Below, piece after piece: positions 1-13,000 of a stretch of 64,000 nt of DNA. A model generated the notes under the pieces. The model was not told where the DNA came from. It made no database searches and saw nothing but the letters and a program-made list of their open reading frames with translations. The number at the start of each line of letters is the position of its first letter. Within the stretch, counting starts at the first letter, position 1. This DNA comes from Luidia sarsii (Eukaryota; Echinodermata; Asteroidea; Paxillosida; Luidiidae). Location: positions 18,356,493-18,420,492 of the forward strand of contig OX465102.1 in the NCBI GenBank assembly GCA_949987565.1, given 5' to 3'. Position numbers and translations under genes: made by a program.

Positions 1-900
1 GAACTTTTTAATACGACTTTGAAAATACTTTCCATTCACATATACAATGTATACCAACAAATAAAACAATCTACAAACACGAATTTGATATGAAAAATAT
101 ATATTTACTAATAATACTTTTTAATACCAAACATCCCAATATGAGTGAGTTAATTGTAAAATCAAAGTAAGTTCGAATGACCATCATAATTTCATCGAAT
201 AGAGTTTTTGTTGTCAGTTCTGTAGAGACCAGTTGGTATATTCCGGCCTGTGTGCTTGATCAAGTTTCGGTTGCCTTATTCAGAATGCTTCACTGAGGTA
301 TATAGAAAAAAGCCCTTTCCACAGATGAATAGGGTACTAACATGGCGAAATGGCATAAGGTGTCCTGAGTTGCATATTTACAATAAGACAGAGGGACAAA
401 GACGATTGTTTGTTTTTGCTCCGATATGCCTCTTGCCGTGACGCCATCTTAGCCGTCACACGATGACGAAAGGATGACGACACGCACTAATTGGCCAATG
501 ATCTGCCCTCTCCCGACACCCCGGCCCGAAGGGTAAAAGTAGCCACCGTCTCCGGGAGGTTTACTTTACCACCATTTCGAAAGAGGGCAAATGGATTGTC
601 GTTGCATGTCCTCGGCATAACGAGGTATCTCGAGCGAACTACGGTCATTTCCCAAAACCCGAACGAGGTTCAGGCTCCGGCTTCGTCTTTGTCATCCGAA
701 AGCTGAAAACAAAGCTTGGAGTTCTTTGTAGAAGTTGAAGCTTTGGATATTTTTTTTTCAAAACGCAGTATAACATTAAAAATCAAAGCCAAAGGTCTTC
801 CATGTTCATGCCTTGTACTTTAAAATGGACGACAGAAAGAAAGAAAGAAAGACAAAGCCGGTGCCTGAGCTTTAAGCCGGATTTTTTTTTTGAAAAGGGC
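1..900. other. 3' flank of NSS-A, no gene seen
   Basis: Mixed-composition DNA with no exon that I can support. A T-run at about 881-891 gives an A-rich stretch just after the NSS-A stop on the transcript strand. No canonical AATAAA was found near the stop. Confidence 0.5.
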
Positions 901-1095
901 CTAGATGGAGGTCTCGTGGTGCACGTATATGGCATCCACACTGTAGTAAGGAGAGCCAGAAGATGACACCGCTAGGGAGGACTTGGGCGGGTAGCCATCC
1001 ATGTGGACATCCAGCAGCGGGTAGCCGGCTCGTATGCGGTCTTTGGCGGCGGCCGGGCCCCAGTTACGGCTTGGTCTCATGGCCTCCCTCAGACC
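901..1095 (-). CDS. NSS-A coding exon 14 (cytosolic C-tail, stop)
   Basis: 195 bp including TAG at 901-903. Encodes [19 protein letters not shown]; the WGPA motif is shared by nearly all SLC6 C-tails. It ends HHETSI, whose last four residues fit a class I PDZ-binding ligand (Thr at -2, Ile at 0). Acceptor has a good pyrimidine tract ending CGTAG. Confidence 0.94.
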   Translation of the reverse strand, partial: GLREAMRPSRNWGPAAAKDRIRAGYPLLDVHMDGYPPKSSLAVSSSGSPYYSVDAIYVHHETSI

Positions 1096-4000
1096 CTACG
1101 ATGGACAGAAATGAGAACCCAATTGATCGGCATAAGGAACTCTCGCCTCTACGGCCGGGTAGCGCCAGTGCAGCGACGCTGCTGTCATGAGTATTTCCTG
1201 GTCACCCACCAGGCTTTGTGACCGCTCTCATTATACCTCGTAAGCCATGACTTGACCAAATATAATCCAGTTATAATATGCAGGAAATTGAGCGACGATA
1301 TATTTATAATTGATCACTTATTAAAGAGCCTTTACAAAGGGAATGGTGTAAGAATGTTCCGCTTTAGTTCATATTATATCACTGGATAAACTGTATTGAA
1401 AAAATTGGGTTATTATGGAGTTAATGCATTCTCAAAACTAGTTCTAGCCTCAAATGCAAACCCCGATGATAGTGATAGAGAAAAATGATTTTTTTTAAAC
1501 CAACGTTTAGCACTATACTTCGATACAAACAAAATTAACCCGAACGATTTAAACAAGGAATCGACAGCCGGGTATAATTCCATATTGGAAGTAGTGATGA
1601 TGCAAGTTCACCTGCTGTTGGTTCGTAAACTATGTAAGTGGAAAGACTCTCGGGGATATTCAGTGTTGGGAAGTGCAGTGGTCGAACGGTTAATTAAGAG
1701 CATTCGTCTATCGTGCAGAAGGTTGCTGGTTCGAAGCCCAGACAGACCAGAAGCTAGAAACCTCTCTGCCCACGCAGCACCGAATGGGTACCTGGCTGTC
1801 CTTCCAACTTGGTTCAAAGGCGTCGAGAGAAACTGGCCAGTGACCGACCTAGCTACCTCATGCGATGGCCTTGTAAATGTGCCTCTCTAATAATGAAACA
1901 CTATAATGATATTCTGAGACATCCTTTTTATTTGATAAGGCATATAAAACCCGTTGTTTTGGCAAGCTATTCTCGTAAGTGGTAACGTCCAACCTAGCTG
2001 AAGATCAGTCAGAACCTTTGTTTTTATATCTGAATCAACGAGCACAGCTAGGTTCGAACAAAATTTGTATTGCACACTGCTTACCTCTACACTGAATCCC
2101 AGTGGACTCCTAAAGAGAAGGTATATGGCGTAGACAGGAATGGCAATTACGCTGGAAAGGAACATCAGCCATCCTACGGCCTCCCCGCCTGGTGGGTACA
2201 CATAGCCGCTGTATTCGAGAGTGGAGTACGTGATGCAGAATGACACGAATATAGCCTGCGCGGGCGAGAAAACCAAGGATACCAGCACAGATTAATACAG
2301 CGGATGCATGAGTCGTTCTTACCAAAGCTCATGCGATCCGTGCCTTAAGTTAGTCTTTACAAGTGTTGCATCTGAGGAAGTAGTTGCTGCTTCAAAACGA
2401 AGGCTTTACTCGACAAGCAGTGCATGCCCAGTACTTTACCAGATTCCCTGCTGAACAAATACAATGGTCTCAGAGACTTCGCGTTATACTCACAAGCAGT
2501 ATAAGAGGTGATACAAATTGCAGGCAGATTCTCCAGTATAGTCCTAGACCGGATGGAACCATTACACTCATATCCTTTATGAATGCCTTAATACCTGCAA
2601 TGATTCAAATCAGAACAAAGATTATGATTATAATATTACTGTATGTGGAATTATAGTAGTTGATTTCTATAAGCATTTCTAAAAAGTAAATAAATATGAT
2701 TCAAACAATGACATACATGAATTTCTAAAACAATTATAATAAGAAAAAACAGTACTATTGAAAAGCATTAAACATGCTGTCAATTAAAATATTAACAAAT
2801 AATTAACATTTTATAAATCGTGACACTGACAATTTATAAAAATTTGGATCTAACGAATGAAACATGTTGATCCTGAAAACATTTATGAAATTTAGGATTA
2901 AAGCTACAGTAATGACACATGATATATGACAAATATAAGAGTAATTAATTCAACTTCTATTCAACTTTTATAATATATTTCAAATACATTTAATAAAATA
3001 GTTTATAGCCTCCCACTCAAAACAATTAAAATCATTTTTTGTATAATTTCCCATTCGTAGGTAATCGTTCTATTTATCTTTATCTCTCATTCAAAGCTAT
3101 TTATCAATTTATAGATACTCTTTTTCGAAGTCATTCAACTTAATCTCTTATACTCTCTTTCATACTCGGGAGTAATATGCAAACATGTTACAGACTGTTT
3201 ACTGATTAATATAACCAAAATGCAAATATCAAATATTAGGAGGGCCCGATGTTTTGATCCTAGCAGGACCTGTCTTTGTTAAGACAGGTCCTGCTAGGAT
3301 TGAAAAGTCAGGCCCTCTTAATTTTGGACACTTTCATAATCATTCAGAGTGGATACATCTCCTCGTCGATGGGCATAACACAAGGACTGCTTACCATACA
3401 CGTAGCTGATGACAATACACTCAGTAAAGGCAACGATCAGAAGCGAGAAGCCAGCGCAGTAATTGTCCATCAAAGTCAATATATAGATGCCTCCCTGAAA
3501 TCAGAGTTACCAGACCGACCATGAGCGCTTATACCAACCTCACACAAGTACAGACGTCACCAAAGACGATACAAGTATAGGAATGAAATTGTATGGTTTG
3601 AATAGAGATTACCATTTGATGGAAATAGTTGATGCCAATTGGTTGGCAAATTTAGCGCATAATCAAGTGAGCTATTATTCCATCGATGAAATGATCGAAT
3701 TAGCGAGCGATTTATCGATCGACAAATCGATTGTTAATATTGACCTACTGAGTGATCTATAGATTGGTCAATTAATTGTGGATGGATCGATTAATCCAAC
3801 AATCTACTGAATTATCATGGACAATTTAATAAGTAAATAAATGTATTGATATTAAATATTTGCTTAATCAATCTTTAGATCAATTAAAAAACAAATTAAT
3901 GAAAATATGATCATTTACTTACGCCAGTGCACATGGGTAGACCCAGAAGGAAGTTCACCACACAGAAGCTGATCGTAATCAAGGTTTTCCATTTTAGAAC

Positions 4001-7000
4001 GTCCTTGAAGTAGTATTTCATCTCGTCACAGAAAGCAGTAATCAACGTCTCCATGATCACAAACTAGAAGAATACGAATTTGAATTGATCAATAAACAGT
4101 TACGGACGGAGCTGCTAGGTACAAGCGCAGAATGTAACTGTTGTGTGTAGAAGAGCGTCTTAACTAATGGCACTTAATAAATACCTATTCATACTATTAT
4201 TGTTATTATATCAATACAACATTGGGAAGATTGGAAAGCATCGATGTCCATATATTGTCTTCTAATTTACCCAGTTTATAGTCGGTCATGATGGAATCCT
4301 CATGTTGAAATCTTACGGTCTGGGATGCTGTACTTCCCGATAAATCTTCACTCAAACATTGATAATGTAATAAACTATTTCTTATCTTCTTTTTTTACCT
4401 TTTTCCTCTTTCTCAGATTACCACTTGAGCTAAAACATTCGCAGGGTTTCTTTTTTGGAATGTTTAATGGTTTAACACACCAACTGTGGCAATCTTTTGA
4501 CCTTTACCTATATTGTATAGGGCCATTAAAATAGATGCTTAACTAGCTGAGGGCTTGCTCTGCTCGACGTTTACTTGGCTCTGTATATATGCTGAATGCT
4601 TTCACACCGAGGCGGTAGAGGCCGTGTGGTGCTGCAGGCAAAACGCCTGATTAACTACATTTCTTGGCCATGCTATAATACAGCACAGTGCTTTTGATGA
4701 CCAATGATGGTGGAGACATGGGTGTCTTACTTCACTGTCAAGACCCAGAGTGAAGAGCATGAAGAAGAAGAGTATGGACCACACAGGTGCTGCAGGCATT
4801 CGAGCCAATGCTTCAGGATAAACGACAAAGGCTAGACCAGGACCTGTAATAATGGATGACATTTCTTTGAATTATTATCAACAAGAGTGTAATTTAATTT
4901 AAGATATTCTTAATATTATGGTATTGTATTGAGAACTGTGGAAAACAACTTCAGTATAGATCAAAGACAATAAACAAATTGAATAGAATATAATTGAATG
5001 GAATGAAATGGAATGGATGAAATGATGAATGGATGAATGGAATGGAATGGAATGGAATGGAATGGAAAGGAATGGAATGGAATGGATGGATTGAATGGAA
5101 TGGAATGGAATGGATTGCAATGGAATGGAATGGAATGGAATGGAATGGAATGGAATGGAATGGAATGGATGGATAAATGGAATGGAATGGAATGGAATGG
5201 AATGAAATGGATTGGAATGAATGGAATGGATGAATGGAATGGATGAATGGAATGGAATGGAATGGAATGGAATGGAATGGAATGGAATGGAATGGAATAG
5301 ATGGATGAATGGAATGGAATGGAATGAATTGGAATGGAATGGAATGGAATGGAATGGAATATAAGATAATATAATATAATATAATCGAAAATAATAAACT
5401 GGTTTCAAATTAAGGTAAATACAATGTCCATTGAGTACCATTTTGCTACTATCAATCTCCTTGAATAATGTGAGTATTTCCTTAGCCGACGAGTAGCTAT
5501 GTACCTTCGTCAGGAGGTTGATTCCTGATGACGGGCTGACTTCACACTGGCCGAAACGTCAAGATACGTTTCAAAGTCCTACTCCCGTCTCGAAAGAGAT
5601 GACTTACATATGTCATAGCAAACTTTACACGTCCGTTTGCATTGTGCAATGGCTCGCTCTTCCTTACATGCATTTCGCACGATATGATATGCTCAGTCCT
5701 TGGCCTAATTGCCTGGTGTTTTTGTGTGAGTGAGAATGTCATTCAGTGAGGAGTTGCCCGCACAACGCGTGTATAGTGAACCTGTCACAATCAGTGCTTT
5801 CCCTGATTGTATGCCTTCAAAACAGGCATCTCAGGCTGGATTCGAACCCGATACTACCAGTCCACACGTTTAAGGTGCTAACTATACAAATAGCATGGTG
5901 CACGCGCTTTCGAGTTAGAATCTTCTCGACGCAAACAATACATTTTCATTTTGCTTTTTCAACTATACAATCAGCATAAAAAAGGCCTTCTCTTGGTAGG
6001 CCAGAATCATGTGTCATGAATTATGTACACGTGTACCTGTGTCAGCAATGACTTCTATTGGCAGACCAGAGTCATGTGACATGGGTATATATTATGTACC
6101 TGTGTCAGCAACGACTTCCATTGGCAGACCAGAGTCATGTGACATGGGTATATATTATGTACCTGTGTCAGCAACGACTTCTATTGGCAGACCAGAGTCA
6201 TGTGACATGAATCCAATGACGGAGAAGATGACAAAGCCAGCGAAGATGCTTGTCCCACAGTTGATAAATGCAATCATGATTCCATATCTACAAAACCAAA
6301 AGCCAAAGGCAGACTTTATAAAAAGCAAGGTCAAAACCACAGCAATCGACAATGTATTCCATTACATCAGATGAACAAGTACTGTTGTTAAGATTTGGCA
6401 GCAGCTTTGCAGTGTGTGAAGAACCAACAGAAGTCGGTTTATTGTAACAGGAGTTCTGGAATATTCATAACACCAGTGATAACGACTGCTGAAGCCAGCT
6501 GTGGGTGGACTAGAGTTGGGGGCATGCCATAGCATTTAATGTCAAACTTGGTTTACAATTGTGTACTGCCTAACAGGAGTTCAGGAATAGTCATAACGAC
6601 TGCTGAAGCCAGTGCACTGGAGGAGCGGGCATGCCATAGCATTTAATGAGGCCGAGGTCGAACTCAGCATAGAGTGAACGGACTGTAGTACCCGGCTATT
6701 TGCCGAGTATTTTGAACTCACCGTTTGAAGTTGTTGTCGAATTTGTTGTAACTTGCCATAGTGTGCAGACCACCCCCGCCAGGGCCCAAGGAATAGAAGA
6801 TTTGCACAGCCGCGTCCTTCCATACCTGCTCAGGAGAAATCAACCAAATCATGGGGGATTATTGTAGCCTGCATGAACCTTTAGAGAGTTAACATCAGTA
6901 GGTATCGAGACGGTCTCATTTAACGTGGAGAGGAACCACAATTAATCTAAACGCAGAAGTGTCGGATGGGAGATAACAGCGTGTATGGGCCCACACTGTG

Positions 7001-10000
7001 GTGATGGCATGACTTTTTTTTTCGAGAGAGTTTGTGACTGAATGAAAACATTTCAAACAATGAGTGCCTTTGAGGAATGGTCTGCTAGTGTTGTGTATTA
7101 GTCACCCCTAAATTATCTTGACCCCCCCTAAACTACAATTTAGCTAGTCACCTTCAGCCCACTAAACTCAATCAACCTGGACCCTTTCCAAACTGACCAC
7201 TGACCATTTTCTTAGAAACCTTCTGACCAGACCTGTATTGAAACAACCCGTTGACCAAGCCCTCTGCCCTCCATCTATTAGGTATTGTAGCGATATTAGT
7301 CTTCGACGACTGCCCAGGACGATCTCGACCAGTAGCGGCGAGCTGTCTGACCTCTACAGCCGGAGATGCAGGTCCGTCTTGGCGGAAGTCTACCGCCAGG
7401 CCCCGTAGCACACCACCACTCGAACACTCACTCACGCTCTCTCACCCCCACAGGAGGGACAGACGGGGAACCAACGGGAAATAAAGGGGGCAGGAAACGG
7501 TTTTTCGCCTACCCTCGCAACATTGATTGGTGTTTATTCGCCTATAGGTGATTACAGTATTCGCCTACGTGAATTTATAGGTGACAAATTTATCCCGGAA
7601 TTACATAGTGGAATTAATTGAGTAACAAACCCCCCAGAATGCAACTATTCGTCAGATGAATGAATCAGCTCAGAAATGATAGGTGTTTTGGCTTACGGTG
7701 GCTCGGGATGCGTAGGCGCGTGAAATCGCCGCTCAGCAGGAGGGACTTGCTCGCGTGGCGACGGTCGGGGAGAGAACAGCTGCTCACGCTCTAGACTGGT
7801 ACCTCCCGAACCCCCAAAACACTTATATGTAGAAAGCGCGTTGCGGCTGGGAACTAGCGCAACGGTGGGCTTATGCATTGCGTTACTGTATCATAGATCA
7901 CCTACTACTCCTTAGACCACACCCCAAACTCCTTTGTTTTGTGATATAAATATGATGACCCTCTTGCTAGGGAAGGATTAGAGAGATTAGAATTAGAGAG
8001 AGAGAGAGTACGGAGGCTAGGTGCTGCTTCGAGTGTAGAAATAAATGTTGTACATTAATTGCTACTCTACGAGAGTGAACTTAGTCCAAGTGAAAAGTGT
8101 GAAAGCCTGAAAATTAAAGCGATTCTGATCTCCACAACATGCTGGAGAATCCGGGCATCTGATCCCGCACTAGAATCGAAACATCATGCCCTGGTAAATG
8201 TTTGAGATTTCCTTTTACGTCAGTTAAATCCCCTACACACCATTTGTACAAATCTACATTTCGACCTGACGAGTTTTGTTAAAGTAACTTACTCAAGTGC
8301 AAGTAAATACCAGTATCAGACATGCTGTGAACTTTTAGCGCTTGGAATGCTGCAATTTTCATGAAAAGGGGAATTTTGTACGATTTTCCAACGGTCATTT
8401 TTATATGACTTTTGGAAATAAACATGCCTACCAGCCTTAAAGCCCCTACACACCATTTGCACAAATCCAACATGATCCATTCACAATGACCGACGACTGT
8501 TTCGAGATTTACTTGCAATTTTCCGGTTTAAATGCACCGTGACGCTATTGATAACAATTCTGCTAGGTGCATTTTACGATCCTTGAAGCTGACACAGTTT
8601 TATGAAAAAAATATCAAGTTTTCAACCATTTTCTCGCGACATGGTTGATGGATTGAGCTGAAACTTTCACAGGTGTGTTATTGCATGCAATATGCTGGAT
8701 TAGACAAAGTATGGACACGTTTCTAAGACCTCGACCAATGGTGAGTAGGGGATTTTTAAGTTAGTAAGTAGTTTATAAAATGGATTGATGGATAGAATAG
8801 ATGAGTGGTGTGCCTGGCAGGCTTGGTAGATTGATGGATGGGTATGTGGGTAAGTGGTTGATCAACAGAAGGGTTATTGCCTAAATCAGTGAGGGAAGGA
8901 TGGGTGGAAGTGCCACAAACCATAATCATTTCATGGTGGGAACTACTCACCGCGGGGTTCAACAGCTTCTCGAATTTGGGGTTGATGTAAAAGATGACGC
9001 CTTGCAGTGAACCCGGCAGGGTCGCCCCTCGAAACAAGAGGATTATGAGAACGACGTATGGGAAGGTGGCCGTGAAGTACACAACCTGAGGAAGGGGAAA
9101 GAGACAAATGAAAAGCACATTGCTAGCTAACACCGCTTTGAGATAAAGAGTCAATAAAAGAAGAGGACATTATTTGATGATGGATTTCGATTTAAAAACA
9201 GTAAACGCCGACGAGTCAGAGGTAAAGTACAAGGAGTTACAAGGAGTTTTTGAATTCTGGATTTCACATGACAGTTACAGCAATAACATCACTTTGAAAT
9301 AAAGCCTTCAATAGAGGAATAACAGAAGAATTGGGGGGGGGGGGGAAATAGCCTTCGATAAAGCAATGACAGTTTCGCAAAATCAACAATTTCGCAACAT
9401 CAGACGAAGTAGAGGAAGTTGAGTACAAGTTAGTTGATTACAACTAAGTTGAGTACAACATAACAGTTAGAGCATTAATATCACTTTGAAATAAAGCCTT
9501 TAACAGAGGAATAACAGAGGAATGGGGAAAATAGCTTTCGATAAATGACAGTTTCGCAAAATAAACATCAGACGAAGTAGAAGTTGAGTACAACTAAGTC
9601 AACAGCCTTGTGGAGTCATAGTCTGCCTTGAAATTAAAAAAATATATATTATTATTAATATTTTAATTTTCCCTATTTTTTCCCTACATTCTTTCTAACA
9701 GAGAAATAGAAAAAAAAATCAAAGTAGAAGATGACGGGTATATAGAAATGGGTTACCTTGCCCGACGATTTGACTCCCCGAACAATGCAGGAGCCGACAA
9801 CGAACCAGGCGAAGAGGAGACACAAAGCCAGCTGCCAACGAATGGGGCCCAGATTCTCCAAGCCCTCTGTCCGACCCAGACATTGGTAACTGGGAAGCAA
9901 AAGAGCAAAATAATGAATTTATCAGCCGAGCGATTTCATCACAATACCGGCCCGCCGACGCTTACAAAAAAAAACCTCCAGGCGTTGCCCGCACCGCACC

Positions 10001-13000
10001 TTGAATGATACCAAACCAGTGATATTACTGTAATATTAGGGTGTGCATATTAGTTTAGGTGGTGCTTAGTGAAAGAAAATGTCCTTGAAAGAAAATCAGG
10101 AGAGAAAACAAGAGAGAAAGCTCCTGAATAGTGCTGCCTCGGGGAAGTGGATGACAAATTTAACCAGCCTGGTGTACACATAAATGACATTGTCCTCCTT
10201 GACTCGATGAATGAATTTTTTTTTTACAATATTGAAGTCGGGAATCAAGCTTATGTCTCTACTTCCACGCTGCAGACAATATAGGTCAAAATTCGCCGAA
10301 CGCTAGTTCAAACTTCAACTTTCGTATGAATGGGTTAACAGTCGCTACCTAGGTTTCCAGTGAGGACTGCGTTCTCAATTCCTGGTAGCTCTGCAACCCA
10401 ATCATCTTCATACACAATTTGATTTGTGTGTCGAGGAGAACTCTCTCAATGCAAAAGCGTGAATAATTCACTCGCGCAGAGTGAAATTTCCCCAAGAAAA
10501 GCCAAAACCGCTCAAAAAAGAGTAAAAACCGCAGTAAGAGGTGTGGAAACCGCTAAGAATGGAGTAAATCAACACTCTATAGAGGAGCCATATGGAGGAC
10601 AACTCTTTTTCGAGTGGTTCTCTAAATGGGTCCTTACAAGAGTGGGATTTCACTCCACTCTGAGCGGTTTTCACATCTTTTACAGTGGTTTTCACTATTT
10701 ATGAGCGGTTTTGGCTTTTTTGAGCCATTTTCACTCCTTGAGAGAGTGAATTATTCACTCTTTTGCATTTAGAGAGAAGGCAGTTCGAAAAGGGTTTGCC
10801 CTACTTGAAGTTTATGCTCAGTGGTTCTGCCCCGATTACCTGCTTATTAAAAAAAAGGGGGCAACTAGGCGTTTATGGGCTTTTCAGGTGGGTACTTTTG
10901 AAGCGAGAGTTGCAGGTTCGAATTCCAACATTTCAATCCTATAGCGGGGCCTAGCAAAAAGGTACATTAACATTGAAGACATTTTCCTTTGAGAAAGGTC
11001 CTGCTAAAGGTTCAGAACACCAGGCCCTCGATATTTTGACTAAAACCAGGAATTTATCACTTTACATGTCATAGAAAGTGATTCTGATGTGTATCAATGT
11101 TTGGAGATGGAATTTGCAGTTATCTTCCTCCCGAAATGAACCATTTATCTGCATTGTAGTAATATGCAAAAGTGCTGAAATGACCAAAGAGCAAATATCA
11201 AAAATTAGGAGGGCCGGACGTTTTCATCCTTCCAGGACCTTTCTTTGCGAAAGGTCCTGCTAGGATGGGAACAGCAGGCCCTTCTAATATATATACACTG
11301 TCTAAATTATTTCACATTTATACGAAGCCAAAAAAAAAAATGAAAAAAAAAAAATGACTGCGAACTTTTGACCAAATTGAAAAATTGCCAAAGAAAACTT
11401 TAACTGGACCGGGACTTAAACCCGATACATCTGGACTAACGTACCAGTGCTCTTCCATCTGAGCTATGCTTAGATGGTGGCCTCCCAAATAGTCAACTGG
11501 TCTTTGCCGAGGTGGGGGCGCCATACAGTCAGAAGCAATTCATCCACTAACTACGGACAAAGACTAGTTTGACTATTTGACTAAGGGCTGGATAGCTCAA
11601 ATGGAAGACCACTGGTACGTTACTCCAGAGATCTCAGGTTCAAGTCCCTGTCCAGTCAAAGTTTTCTTTGCCAAATTTTTCAATTTATATGAAGCATTTA
11701 AATCTTAAAAAAAAAAAAAAAATGGATTGAGAACTCGTTCTGAAAGCATGCAGAGAAAGGCTCCAAGAAAGGTCCTGGTCGGATCAGAAACATCAGGGCC
11801 CACTTTTCGGACAAAATGGCCTTTGGACTGTGATGTCGACTTACTCCCAGTACTCCTGGGAAGGCCGCGTCGACGTGTTCGGATTGAAGGCCGTCGCGGC
11901 CGTGCCGTTGGACTTGGCCACGGTGCAGTTGGGAGTGTTCCACGTCTGGCTGCAGTCACTCCACGGCAGGGCGGTGGTGAAGGAGGAGAAGAAGTAGAAG
12001 ACGGTGTAGGTGATGACCACGTTGTAGTAGACGGCCACCATGGCAGAGATGATGCACATGGAATAGCCCAGGCCTGGTTGGTACAAAACGGCATCTTTCT
12101 TTCAAACGCTCCAGGGGTGGATTTCACAAAGGTTCACGATGCATCGTAACTATAGAGCTCTATAAATAAACTAGAGTGCGCACTCATCGCGTGATGCGTG
12201 CCGACAAGGGGACTGCGACGCCATTACCAAAGAGGTGCAAATGCACGGATCTCTATGGGGCAAACCACGGCAAAGTAATCCAAATTTTTACAAAAGAAAG
12301 TAGGACATTAAAATTCGACAATTCCTTGAGGTATTGATGGCCTTTCCTTTCATTACTAAAAACCATTTCTATAACATTTTAGTTTCCGCATTCACAACCT
12401 TTCGGCTATACCTTTCTCCATTCATATTACGCGCGATTGCTACTGACATCCGGGCACTTCGAGCTTAAGTTGACCTCTTTGGTTATGGCGGATGCGCGTC
12501 CATGTCGGCACACGTTCGTACCGCGCGTTGATAGGGGAGTGCGCACTCTAGTCTATTTACAGAGCTCTATGATCGTACCTTAACCTAAGATGGATGACCC
12601 ATCTTAAGTTGTGATAGGCCGTATGGTTTCTGTGCATCTCTCATGGTCTTGCAATTGATGAAGTTACGATGGGTTTGATGAAATCGACCACTGGTCAGAT
12701 TTTTAATTTTTTGTTTAGATATGCAAATTCGCCCAAACCAAGGCTATAAAGCCACTCAAGGTTACAGGGTAAGAAAAGAAGGAGATAGGGAGGAACTCGG
12801 GAAAGCTGGAGAAAGGAATTGTCATTCCTCTTAAAAAGGCCAGATCATGGTACGCAAAACAAGAGGTCTCGGGTTCAAATTCCGGTACACTAATTTTGTT
12901 GTCTTCCCATCTTCCAAAATTTTCAAAAATGTATCCGTTACCGGTACATTATCCGTGGAAGGCAATATATTATTCTTTTGGTGTAGTTACACTATCCGTT

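Noticed and set aside
4899..5441. 180-codon frame of Ser-Ile-Pro-Phe-His repeats
   Set aside because: Translation of the GGAAT satellite in an NSS-A intron.
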